A stretch of 56,396 nt of DNA, from positions 1-56,396 of the forward strand of contig OMWC01000025.1 of the NCBI GenBank assembly GCA_900314655.1, written 5' to 3'. The position numbers and the translations under genes are program-made. This DNA is from an uncultured Prevotellaceae bacterium. GTDB taxonomy: Bacteria; Bacteroidota; Bacteroidia; Bacteroidales; Bacteroidaceae. A model generated the notes under the pieces. That model saw only the letters and a program-made list of their open reading frames with translations, did no database searches and had not been told where the DNA came from. Below, piece after piece: positions 27,410 through 35,620 of the stretch; within the stretch, counting starts at the first letter, position 1, and each line of letters begins with the position of its first letter.

Positions 27410-28837
27410 CTATTCGTGAACGTAGAGATTCCAGCCGAGATAGGTCTCGATGGACTCCTGAAGGATGTCGGCCAGGTCGCCACGGCAGAGAGCCACATGG
27501 TGCTCGAAGCCATTCTTGCATACATACTTCATCAGTTTCTGCAACTCAGGCACCTCCGTCACCACGATGCAGCCGTCCATTCCATACGGATCGTTGGTCA
27601 TCTTGCCTTCGCCGAGATAGGCCTTGATGCAGCCCTTCGGGTCGTCGGTAGAGATGCGGAAATAGGTGAACGGTCCCTCGCTGACCTTGGCATAGACGGC
27701 ACCGAAGGTCTTCACCTTCCCAAGTGTACGTCCCAGCACGCCGAGCGGTCCGAGCTTGAGGTCGTCGTTGCCCACGAACTTCTTGGGGAAGTTGCCGCAG
27801 TGGGTGCATACGCACTTGTTGCGGTCTTCGGCGAAGTTATTGTTCCAGTCGGCCAGCGCAGAAGGCTCCTGGCTTGCCAGTGTGAGGGCGAGCATGGAAA
27901 CGGCACCGGCGATATCGGTCTCACAGGCAGCGGGGATATTCTTGTCGGAGAGCATACTCATCGTCACGCAGGGAGCGCAACCATAGTTCAGCTCCAGCGA
28001 ATCCCAGCATTGCAGAGCCACGGCATCCACCTGGTTGGCCTCCACCCATTGCTCCACGGCCACACCAAACTTGGCTTGCTTCATCACCTTGTCGTGGTAA
28101 GCCTCGGGAATCTTGGCATAGCCGTCCACGCGCTCCATGTGCTCCTTCAGCGCAGGATCATCGTCCTGAATCTTCTCGGCGGCAAAGATGATTTCCGACA
28201 TGTCGGCGGGCACCACGGTGATGCCAGAAGCCTGAAGCAGTTTCTCCGAAGCGCGGCAGGTATTGAAACCAAGCGGACGCGTACCGATCTGTCCGATGCG
28301 GGCATGCTTCAGTCCGTTCACCACGCGGCAGACGGCCGCAAACTTGTTGATGTCCTTTGCCAGCAGCGGGTCATAGATGCTGTAGGTGTGGAGGGTGGTA
28401 TCGGTGAAGGGGATGCCATACTGATAGAGGTTGTTGCATACGGAAATCTTTCCGCAGAAGGCATCGCGTCGCTCGTCGAGCGTCACCTTGTCGTTCTGGT
28501 CGTCGCAAGCCTGCACCAAGACCGGTACGCGCAGGTCGGCCACCGAAATGGCATTGATGATACCAATCTCGAAACCGAAATTGGGGAGCGACACGATGAT
28601 GCCGTCAATCTCGTCGCGGTGCTGACGGAAGAGCTCTGCGCACTTCAGTCCGTCCTCGCGAGTCTCGATAGAGCTGGAGCCTGTGGGCGTGGCATCCTCG
28701 GGCAGGATGACATAGTCGTAGCCCTCATCCTCGAGCGTCTTGAGCAACTGCTTGCGCACATCGCGTGCAAGTTCTGAATTGAAATAGGCGCGGGTGCCGA
28801 TAATGACACCGAAGCATTGTTTCTTGTTCTTGTTCAT
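27410..28837 (-). CDS. Fucose/arabinose isomerase-like sugar isomerase, probable D-apiose isomerase
   Basis: Cytoplasmic aldose-ketose isomerase of the L-fucose/L-arabinose isomerase superfamily, 475 residues. Visible are GVIIGTRAYFNSELA at the start, DEIDGIIVSLPNFGFEIGII, RIGQIGTRPLGFNTC, the central AVALQCWDSLELNYGCAPCV with a probable metal-binding acidic residue, and a C-terminal CRGDLADILQESIETYLGWN. The operon also encodes an FGGY kinase and a two-subunit transketolase. This set matches the D-apiose pathway described for Bacteroides (ApsI, AplK, AptA/AptB), so apiose isomerase is inferred from context. Another pentose or tetrose pathway is possible. Confidence 0.7.
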   Translation of the reverse strand: MNKNKKQCFGVIIGTRAYFNSELARDVRKQLLKTLEDEGYDYVILPEDATPTGSSSIETREDGLKCAELFRQHRDEIDGIIVSLPNFGFEIGIINAISVADLRVPVLVQACDDQNDKVTLDERRDAFCGKISVCNNLYQYGIPFTDTTLHTYSIYDPLLAKDINKFAAVCRVVNGLKHARIGQIGTRPLGFNTCRASEKLLQASGITVVPADMSEIIFAAEKIQDDDPALKEHMERVDGYAKIPEAYHDKVMKQAKFGVAVEQWVEANQVDAVALQCWDSLELNYGCAPCVTMSMLSDKNIPAACETDIAGAVSMLALTLASQEPSALADWNNNFAEDRNKCVCTHCGNFPKKFVGNDDLKLGPLGVLGRTLGKVKTFGAVYAKVSEGPFTYFRISTDDPKGCIKAYLGEGKMTNDPYGMDGCIVVTEVPELQKLMKYVCKNGFEHHVALCRGDLADILQESIETYLGWNLYVHE

Positions 28838-28868
28838 AATATTCTTTGGGTTTTTTAGTTATTGATTC

Positions 28869-28924
28869 GGGGGGGGGGCTAGGTTTTCCTAGGTTTTCCT
28901 AGGTTTTCCTAGGTTTTCCTAGGC
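28869..28924. repeat. Run of ten Gs and CCTAGGTTTT tandem array
   Basis: Ten consecutive Gs (28869-28878) are followed by CTAGGTTTTC units repeated four times at 10-base period. Each junction is a CCTAGG palindrome. The array ends inside the kinase stop codon (CTA on the plus strand) and lies in the kinase-isomerase gap. Confidence 0.85.
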
Positions 28925-30388
28925 TAAAAGCTGTTTCACGGCCTGCTGCCATCCGGCAATCCATTGCTGCATCTGGGGCTCATTGTCCTGCGGCAGGCGC
29001 GTCCAGCGGCTACGACGGAGCTTGGCCACCTCGTCGAAATCCTTCCAGACGCCGCGGCCCAGACCGTTCATGATAACGGCACCCATAGCCGAAGCCTCTT
29101 CCACATCGGAGCAGTTGATGGGCACCCTGAGACAGTCGGCCTGGAACTGCATGAGGAAATTGTTCTTCGTAGGACCACCGTCCACGCGGAGCTCCTTCAG
29201 CGTGATGCCTGCCTGGCGGACCATCGCCTGCACGAGGTCGTTCACCTGATAGGCAATCGACTCCAGAGCAGCACGGAGGAAATGACTGCGGGTGGTGGCC
29301 AGCGACATACCGAAGACGGCGGCTTTCACCTGGTCGTTCCACCAGGGAGCACCAAGACCGGCAAAGGCAGGCACGAAATACACGCCGCCGTTATCGGGAA
29401 CGATCACTGCAGCAGGTTCCACATCGGCAGGCGACTGAATCATCTGCAACTGTTCTTCGAGCCATTTCAGCGTGGCGCCCGTGCAATGGATGTTGCCCTC
29501 GAAGGCATACATCGTCTTGCCCTTGGCGGCAAAACCGATGCTGGTGACCAGCCCCGAAGGAGCCTTGGCAAACTGCTCGCCGATGTTCACCATCACGGAC
29601 GATCCTGTGCCATAGGTGGCCTTGCCGAGTCCCTCTTCGAAGCACATCTGCCCGGTGAGCGCGCCATGGCTGTCGCCGAGCACACCTACGATGGGGATGG
29701 GCTTTTCGAAAAGTCCTTCCACCGTGGTCTCGCCATACGCAGCATCGCAGGGGCGTATCTCGGGCATCATCTGCCGCGGAATGGTGAAGAGCCGCAGCAG
29801 GTCGTCGTCCCACTGGAGCGTGTGGATGTTCATCAGCAGCGTGCGCGAGGCGTTGGTCAGGTCGGTGGCATGCACCTTTCCGCCCGTGAGTTTCCACACC
29901 AGCCACGAGTCGATGGTGCCCATCAGCAGTTCTCCCCTCTCGGCAGCCTCACGTGCGCCGGCCACATTATCCAGCAGCCACTTGGCTCCGCTGGCCGCAA
30001 AATAGGGGTCGATGAGCAGTCCGCTCTTTTCTTGAACCATTTCACCGTAGCCTTTAGCCTTCAGCTCGTTACAGAACTCCGCTCCACGCATACATTGCCA
30101 CACCACGGCATGATGGATGGGCTTACCCGTCAGGCGGTTCCACACCACCACCGTCTCGCGCTGATTGGTGATGGCAAGCGAGAGCGCCTCGCGGTCTGTG
30201 CTCTTAAGCGGCAACTGACCGATGGCCTTCACCACATTATTATAGATTTCCTCTGCATCGTGCTCCACCCATCCGGCCTGCGGATAATACTGCTGATGCG
30301 GCACGTTGGCACGATACACCAGATGGCAATCTTCGTTCCAAAGCATGGCTTTGGTGGCCGAAGTACTCTGATCTATTGCGATAATCAT
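28919..30388 (-). CDS. FGGY-family carbohydrate kinase, probable apulose kinase
   Basis: The 489-residue FGGY kinase has IAIDQSTSATKAMLW at the N-terminus, the AGWVEHDAEEIYNNV signature, LAITNQRETVVVWNR, DSWLVWKLTGGKVHATDLTN and GVLGDSHGALTGQMCFEEGL. The C-terminal FGGY-type ELRVDGGPTKNNFLMQFQAD follows. It looks like a glycerol kinase, but the neighbours (isomerase, split transketolase) argue for a ketose substrate. By analogy with the apiose pathway it would phosphorylate apulose. The start overlaps the stop of the transketolase C-subunit gene (ATGA). The stop codon lies in a tandem repeat. Confidence 0.75.
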   Translation of the reverse strand: MIIAIDQSTSATKAMLWNEDCHLVYRANVPHQQYYPQAGWVEHDAEEIYNNVVKAIGQLPLKSTDREALSLAITNQRETVVVWNRLTGKPIHHAVVWQCMRGAEFCNELKAKGYGEMVQEKSGLLIDPYFAASGAKWLLDNVAGAREAAERGELLMGTIDSWLVWKLTGGKVHATDLTNASRTLLMNIHTLQWDDDLLRLFTIPRQMMPEIRPCDAAYGETTVEGLFEKPIPIVGVLGDSHGALTGQMCFEEGLGKATYGTGSSVMVNIGEQFAKAPSGLVTSIGFAAKGKTMYAFEGNIHCTGATLKWLEEQLQMIQSPADVEPAAVIVPDNGGVYFVPAFAGLGAPWWNDQVKAAVFGMSLATTRSHFLRAALESIAYQVNDLVQAMVRQAGITLKELRVDGGPTKNNFLMQFQADCLRVPINCSDVEEASAMGAVIMNGLGRGVWKDFDEVAKLRRSRWTRLPQDNEPQMQQWIAGWQQAVKQLLA

Positions 30389-31308
30389 TTCACGAATGTT
30401 TTGGCAGCCTTCACGATGCCCTCGGCATCAAGGCCGTAGTAATGGAAAATTTCCTTTGAGTTGCCGTGCACCACATTCTCGTCGGGGATGCCGAGTATTC
30501 TCACGGGAACGGGATTCTCGGAGATAATCTCGGTGACCATGGCGCCCAGGCCGCCAAACTTGGAATGCTCCTCGACGGTGATGATCCGGCCCGTCTCGGC
30601 AGCAGCCTTGCGCACGGCCTCTTCGTCGCAGGGTTTCAACCACGACATGTCGAGCACGCGGGTGCTGATGCCCTCGGCAGCCAGCTGCTTGCCAGCCTCC
30701 AGCGCATGCCACACCGTTTCGCCGGCGGCAATAATGGTGAGGTCGCTGCCGTCCTGCAGCTGATAGGCCTTGCCGGGCTCGAAGGTGAAATCCTCGTCGG
30801 TATATACATCGTTGACCGCTCCGCGGCCCACGCGCACATAGACGGGATGGGGATAGTCGGCAAGCATCTTCACCAGCCGGCGCGTCTGCCGGGCATCGGC
30901 GGGCAGCACCACCTGCATGCCGGGGAAGGTGCGCAGCACGGCAATGTCGTGCAGGCTGTGGTGGGTGGCACCGAGCGCTCCATAGGCCACACCGCCCGAG
31001 ACACCCAGTATGGTGACGGGATTCTCCGAATAGGCCAGGTCCACCTTCACCTGCTCCAGCGAGCGGGCCACATAGAAACAGGCCGGGCCGCAGCAGAACA
31101 CTTTCTTTCCGCTATGTGCCAGTCCGGCAGAGATACCCACGGCATCCTGTTCGGCAATTCCGCACTCCACAAACTGCTCAGGCAGTTCCTTGGCATAGTC
31201 GCCAAGCGTCACCGAGCCACGTGCGTCGGTGGTCACGGCGATGATATCTTTGTCTTGCTTTGCCAGTTGCAGCAAAGTCTCCGTAAATGCTTTTCTACAA
31301 GCTTCCAT
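30385..31308 (-). CDS. Transketolase C-terminal subunit, probable apulose-4-phosphate transketolase B
   Basis: The 307 residues correspond to the pyrimidine-binding plus C-terminal domains of transketolase (also DXS-like). Seen are the GYAKELPEQFVECGIAEQDA-type segment with the catalytic Glu, GVSGGVAYGALGATHHSLHD, PADARQTRRLVKMLADYPHP, TIIAAGETVWHALEAGKQLA and TVEEHSKFGGLGAMVTEIIS. It needs the N-terminal subunit encoded 66 bases upstream, which binds thiamine diphosphate. The two-gene form is typical of sugar-specific transketolases such as AptAB. The four-base overlap with the kinase suggests translational coupling. Confidence 0.8.
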   Translation of the reverse strand: MEACRKAFTETLLQLAKQDKDIIAVTTDARGSVTLGDYAKELPEQFVECGIAEQDAVGISAGLAHSGKKVFCCGPACFYVARSLEQVKVDLAYSENPVTILGVSGGVAYGALGATHHSLHDIAVLRTFPGMQVVLPADARQTRRLVKMLADYPHPVYVRVGRGAVNDVYTDEDFTFEPGKAYQLQDGSDLTIIAAGETVWHALEAGKQLAAEGISTRVLDMSWLKPCDEEAVRKAAAETGRIITVEEHSKFGGLGAMVTEIISENPVPVRILGIPDENVVHGNSKEIFHYYGLDAEGIVKAAKTFVK

Positions 31309-31374
31309 ATTTAAAAAATTTTTCGGTTTGACGGAATAACGTTATGACGTTATGACGGCATAACGATTAACAAC

Positions 31375-32202
31375 TCACCCGAGCGCCTTGATCCGCTCAT
31401 CAATCTCGCTGAGCGCCTGCTCATACTGCTCCTGAGTGGGCACGCCGTGGTGCCATTTGGCCACGTTCTCCATGAAGCTTACGCCCTTGCCCTTGGTGGT
31501 GCGCGAAACGACGAGATGGGGTTTCCCGTTGCTGTAGTCGATGGCGTGGAACGTGTCGAGAATCGACTGCATATCGTCGCCGTTCATCTCGATGACATCC
31601 CATCCGAAGGCCGTCCAGCGGTCGCGCACGCTGTCGAGCGCCATCACGTCCTCGGTGTTGCCGCTGATTTGCAGGTAGTTGCGGTCGATGACAGCCACGA
31701 GATTGTCCAGATGATACATGTTTCCGGCCATGGCAGCCTCATAGATGGAGCCTTCGCCCTGCTCGCCGTCGCCCATCACCACAAAGGTCTTGTAGGCCTT
31801 GCCGTCCATCTTGGCCGCAATGGCCATGCCCACGCCGATGGGTAGTCCGTGGCCCAGCGCGCCGGTGTTCACTTCGATGCCTGGCACCTCGATGGTGGGA
31901 TGGCCCGAGAGCACCGAGCCGAACTGTCCGAGGGTGTCGAGCACACCAGGCTTGATGAACCCGCGGGCCTCGAGCACCGTGTAGAGTGCCTCCACGCAAT
32001 GGCCCTTGGAGAGCACGAAGCGGTCGCGCTCAGGCATCTTGGGATCGTCGGGATTCACGTTCATGATGTCGAAATAGAGTGCCGTCATCAGGTTCATCAC
32101 CGAGAGGTCTCCCCCCGTGTGACCGGCACCAGCCTTGTAGATAATCTCCATCAACCTGCGGCGGTTGACTTCCGACTGCTTAATCAAATCTTTTGTTTCC
32201 AT
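31375..32202 (-). CDS. Transketolase N-terminal subunit, probable apulose-4-phosphate transketolase A
   Basis: The 275-residue subunit carries the thiamine diphosphate-binding domain. Seen are AGAGHTGGDLSVMNLMTALY (His/Gly loop), DRFVLSKGHCVEALYTVLEA, SGHPTIEVPGIEVNTGALGH, the TPP motif GDGEQGEGSIYEAAMAGNMYHLDN and IDRNYLQISGNTEDVM. It ends where a full transketolase would continue into the pyrimidine domain, which the next gene supplies. It is first in the operon. The gap to the next gene contains ATAACG words. No TAnnTTTG promoter was found upstream. Confidence 0.82.
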   Translation of the reverse strand: METKDLIKQSEVNRRRLMEIIYKAGAGHTGGDLSVMNLMTALYFDIMNVNPDDPKMPERDRFVLSKGHCVEALYTVLEARGFIKPGVLDTLGQFGSVLSGHPTIEVPGIEVNTGALGHGLPIGVGMAIAAKMDGKAYKTFVVMGDGEQGEGSIYEAAMAGNMYHLDNLVAVIDRNYLQISGNTEDVMALDSVRDRWTAFGWDVIEMNGDDMQSILDTFHAIDYSNGKPHLVVSRTTKGKGVSFMENVAKWHHGVPTQEQYEQALSEIDERIKALG

Positions 32203-32332
32203 GTTTTATATGCGTATTCTTCTTTTATTATATTTATTTATAGACGCAGAGAAAGCTGAAAAGTACCCACCTTTTTCATCCTATTTGCATTTCTGCCATA
32301 TACACAATTATTACATTGCCGCCATGACGATA

Positions 32333-32530
32333 AATGTTACAATGTTACAATGTTACATGTTACATTAAGCCTTTTTTCAAGAGACTATATTTTATATATT
32401 TATATATATTATAATATATATAAATATATAACTTTTCTATGGCGTTTACGCATCCACTGCAAAGACCCTTAATGTAACATGTAACATTGTAACATTGTAA
32501 GATTGTAACATTGTAAGATTGTAACATTGG
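32333..32530. repeat. 37-bp inverted repeat of TGTTACAA words enclosing an AT-rich core
   Basis: The left arm 32333-32369 and right arm 32468-32504 are complementary at 36 of 37 positions. Further TTGTAACA/TTGTAAGA words run on to about 32530. The core of about 98 bases is almost pure A/T around TATATAATATATA. It lies between the divergent transketolase operon and GH3 gene, so it could be an operator array, a hairpin or a mobile remnant. Confidence 0.85.
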
Positions 32531-32630
32531 TCTAAAGCCTGCACGCCGAGCACCCAAAGTCTGCACGCGATGTGCGCGAAGTCTGGAGCAAAAACCGGCA
32601 GACTTTTTTTCGCGTTTTTCGGCCAAATGC

Positions 32631-32661
32631 TTGCAGATGTCGGAGATAATCCGTACCTTTG
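32631..32661 (+). promoter_or_regulatory. GH3 gene promoter
   Basis: TTG (32631-32633), a 20-base spacer, TACCTTTG (32654-32661), 48 bases before the ATG. Confidence 0.8.
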
Positions 32662-32709
32662 TATCGAACTTATTAACAACTTATTCATTACTCGATTTTT
32701 AAAGCTTTT

Positions 32710-35307
32710 ATGAAGAAAATTCTTTGTATGGCGATTGCCGCCATCGTAGCACTGAGCGCTTCGGCGCAAGAGAGATTTGCCTGGCAGAACCCACAGCTGC
32801 CCCGGGCAGAACGCGTGGAAAGCCTGATAGGCATGCTCACACCCGAAGAGAAAGTGGGACTGATGATGAACAAGAGCATCTCCATCGAACGGCTGGGCAT
32901 ACCGTCGTACAACTGGTGGAGCGAGGCCTGCCACGGGGTGCGCCAAGGCGGCTACACCGTCTATCCACAGCCCATCGGCATGGCGGCAGCCTTCAGCGAG
33001 CAGCTGGTGTTCGACGTGTTCTCGCAGGTGAGCGACGAGGCCCGCGCCAACTGGAACCGCTCCGACCACAGCGTGAAGCACGTCGGCATGGGCGAGACCT
33101 ACTATCCCGGCAATCCCGAGCTGACCTTCTGGTGCCCCAACGTGAACATCTTCCGCGACCCGCGATGGGGACGCGGCCAGGAGACCTGCGGCGAAGACCC
33201 CTACATGAATGCCGTGCTCGGCGTGCAGACCGTGCTCGGCATGCAGGGCAACGACCCCAACTACGTGAAGACCCACGCCTGCGCCAAGCACTACGCCGTG
33301 CACAGCGGTCCGGAGCCCCTGCGCCACTCGATGAACGTGGACCCATCGAACCGCGACCTCTGGGAGACCTATCTGCCCGCATTCAAGGCCCTGGTGAAGA
33401 AGGCCAACGTGCGCGAGGTGATGTGCGCCTACCAGCGCTTCGAGGGCAAGCCCTGCTGCACCAGCGACCGCCTGCTCATCGACATCCTGCGCAACAAATG
33501 GGGCTACGACGGACTAGTGGTGACCGACTGCGACGCCATCAACAATTTCTATAACCGCGGACAACACGAGACCCACAAAGACCCGCTCTCGGCATCGGTC
33601 GATGCCGTGCTCAACGGCACCGACCTGGAATGCGGAAAGGTGTTCATGAGCCTCACTGAAGGACTGCAGAAAGGACTCATCGAGGAGAGCGTGCTCGACC
33701 AGCATCTGCGCAAGACGCTCATGGGGCGCTTCGAGCTCGGAATGTTCGACCCCGCCGAACGGCTGCCGTGGGCAACGCTCGGGGAGAATGTCATCAGCAG
33801 CGAAGCTCACGACGCGCTGGCCACCCAGGCCGCACGCGAGTCGATGGTGCTGCTCGAGAACCGAGGCGTGCTGCCCCTCTCGAAAAACATCAGGACGCTG
33901 GCCGTGGTGGGACCCAATGCCGACGACGTGGAACTGCTGAACGGCAACTACGGCGGCACCCCCACCAAGGAGCACCAGCACTCGCTGCTCGACGGCATCA
34001 AGGCCGCGCTGCCCGGCGTCAGAATCATCTACCGCAAAGCCTGTGAGCTGAACGACGACTACCAGACCATCCACCACCTGCAAGACTTCAACGACGGCAA
34101 AGGCGCCCTCGTGGAGTTCTGGAACAACAAGGAACTGAAGGGCGAGCCCGCCAAGAGCGGCTACTACAACGAGCTGAACTTCTCCACCTTCGGAGCCTGG
34201 GGATTTGCCGAGGGCATCAACAACGACTCGCTCTCGGTGCGCGTCAGCGGACGATACAAGGCCACCTTCACCGGCGACATGAAGTACACGCTGATGACCG
34301 ACAACGGCTACACGCTGAGCGTGAACGGACAAGTGGTGGAGGAAGCCAAGCCGGGCGGACGCCGAGGTTTCGGATTCGGTCGCCGACAGGTGGACTACAA
34401 GTCGTTCCCCGTCACCGAGGGACAGACCTACGACATCGTGATAGAATACCGCCGCGGCAACGGCAACTTTGCCATGCTCCGCGGTGACATCTGCGAGCGC
34501 AAGCTGGCCGAGTTCAACGATCTGGCAGCCGAAGTGAAATCGGCCGACGCCATCATCGTCATCGGCGGCATCTCGGCACAGATGGAAGGCGAAGGAGGCG
34601 ACAAGCAGGACATCGAACTGCCCCACGTGCAGCAGCGCCTGATCCAGGCCATGCACCAGACGGGGCGCCCCGTCGTCGTGGTCAACTGCTCCGGCTCGGC
34701 CATCGCCTTCGGCAGCGTGGAGGGACAGTACGACGCACTGCTGCAAGCCTGGTATCCGGGACAGGGAGGCGCACGCGCACTGGCCGACGTGCTCTTCGGC
34801 GACTACTGCCCGGGCGGCAAGCTGCCCGTCACGTTCTACCGCTCGAACAACGACCTGCCCGACTTCCTCGACTACTCGATGAAGAACCGCACCTACCGCT
34901 ACTTCACCGGACAGCCGCAATATGCCTTCGGCTACGGACTGAGCTACACCACGTTCAGCGTGGGCAAGGCCCGTCTTTCGGCCAAGCGCATGAAGAAGAA
35001 CGGACGGGTGACCGTCAGCGTGCCCGTGACCAACACCGGCAAGCGCGAAGGCACCGAGACCATCCAGGTGTATGTGAAGGCGCTCGACGACCCAGGCGCA
35101 CCCATCAAGTCGCTGAAAGGCTTCCAGAAACTGCAGCTGAAGCCCGGCGAGACCAAGACGGCCACCATCACCCTCGACGGCGAAGCCTTCGAATTCTACG
35201 ACGAAGCCATCGACGAGCTCAGCACACGTGCCGGACGCTACCAGCTGCTCTGCGGCACCTCGTCACTCGACAAGGACCTGCAGCGGCTCGACTTCACCGT
35301 GAAGTAA
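32710..35307 (+). CDS. Exported GH3 beta-xylosidase-like glycoside hydrolase with PA14 insert
   Basis: The 865-residue enzyme has signal peptide MKKILCMAIAAIVALSASAQ. The (beta/alpha)8 domain (about 25-300) has NWWSEACHGV, CPNVNIFRDPRWGRGQETCG, KHYAVHSGPEPLRHSMN and the nucleophile Asp in GLVVTDCDAINNFY. The alpha/beta sandwich domain (VVGPNADDVELLNGNYGGTP; later GISAQMEGEGGDKQDIELP with the acid/base Glu) is split by a PA14-like insert (about 440-590). A fibronectin III-like C-terminus begins after TGQPQYAFGYGLSYTTF. NWWSEACHG and the PA14 insert match Prevotella/Bacteroides xylosidases. Codon use is very G/C-rich compared with neighbours. Confidence 0.9.
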   Translation: MKKILCMAIAAIVALSASAQERFAWQNPQLPRAERVESLIGMLTPEEKVGLMMNKSISIERLGIPSYNWWSEACHGVRQGGYTVYPQPIGMAAAFSEQLVFDVFSQVSDEARANWNRSDHSVKHVGMGETYYPGNPELTFWCPNVNIFRDPRWGRGQETCGEDPYMNAVLGVQTVLGMQGNDPNYVKTHACAKHYAVHSGPEPLRHSMNVDPSNRDLWETYLPAFKALVKKANVREVMCAYQRFEGKPCCTSDRLLIDILRNKWGYDGLVVTDCDAINNFYNRGQHETHKDPLSASVDAVLNGTDLECGKVFMSLTEGLQKGLIEESVLDQHLRKTLMGRFELGMFDPAERLPWATLGENVISSEAHDALATQAARESMVLLENRGVLPLSKNIRTLAVVGPNADDVELLNGNYGGTPTKEHQHSLLDGIKAALPGVRIIYRKACELNDDYQTIHHLQDFNDGKGALVEFWNNKELKGEPAKSGYYNELNFSTFGAWGFAEGINNDSLSVRVSGRYKATFTGDMKYTLMTDNGYTLSVNGQVVEEAKPGGRRGFGFGRRQVDYKSFPVTEGQTYDIVIEYRRGNGNFAMLRGDICERKLAEFNDLAAEVKSADAIIVIGGISAQMEGEGGDKQDIELPHVQQRLIQAMHQTGRPVVVVNCSGSAIAFGSVEGQYDALLQAWYPGQGGARALADVLFGDYCPGGKLPVTFYRSNNDLPDFLDYSMKNRTYRYFTGQPQYAFGYGLSYTTFSVGKARLSAKRMKKNGRVTVSVPVTNTGKREGTETIQVYVKALDDPGAPIKSLKGFQKLQLKPGETKTATITLDGEAFEFYDEAIDELSTRAGRYQLLCGTSSLDKDLQRLDFTVK

Positions 35308-35459
35308 TCAGACCGAAACATAACGATATGGGTGACAGCCAACCAGCTGCCGCCCATTTTTTTTGACATTCATGCGACAAAATCGCAAGCCCCCACCCTG
35401 ATTTGTCGTGGTAAGCCCATGTTGTCGCAAATACTTACCAAAAAAAAAGACAAAATTGA

Positions 35460-35490
35460 TTGCACACCTATTCTGCTTAAATTACCTTTG
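35460..35490 (+). promoter_or_regulatory. Distal promoter upstream of the SpoIIE-type gene
   Basis: TTG (35460-35462), a 20-base spacer, TACCTTTG (35483-35490). It lies about 130 bases before the coding start, so the transcript would carry a leader of about 125 bases or act as a separate short RNA. Confidence 0.65.
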
Positions 35491-35588
35491 CAACGTCTGA
35501 CGAAAAGGCTTTGCCTCATCAGCCGACAAGCATCAGTACATTAACAAATTTTAAATACACAACGTAGCATCTCTAACCAGAAAATGAT

Positions 35589-35596
35589 TATTTTTG
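35589..35596 (+). promoter_or_regulatory. Proximal promoter -7 box of the SpoIIE-type gene
   Basis: TATTTTTG, 24 bases before the ATG at 35621. It overlaps an alternative TTG start at 35594, arguing against that start. No -33 TTG was found. Confidence 0.6.
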
Positions 35597-35620
35597 CAAC
35601 GTATTAACTCTTTGAAAACT

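Noticed and set aside
28879..28924. Tandem array considered as a CRISPR
   Set aside because: Units are 10 bases with no spacers, and no cas genes are present.
32446..33327. 293-codon minus-strand frame crossing the inverted repeat and the GH3 start
   Set aside because: Overlaps the GH3 signal peptide and catalytic domain in antisense, and its start part is simple repeat.
33514..34920. 468-codon minus-strand frame opposite the GH3 gene
   Set aside because: Antisense shadow of a very G/C-rich gene whose plus-strand product is clearly GH3.
35332..35544. 70-codon open frame between GH3 and the SpoIIE-type gene
   Set aside because: No promoter upstream. It contains the -33/-7 promoter at 35460-35490, and its composition is not protein-like.
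35594..35620. TTG start giving nine more residues on the SpoIIE-type protein
   Set aside because: The TTG is part of a -7 box. The ATG at 35621 gives a normal membrane-protein N-terminus.
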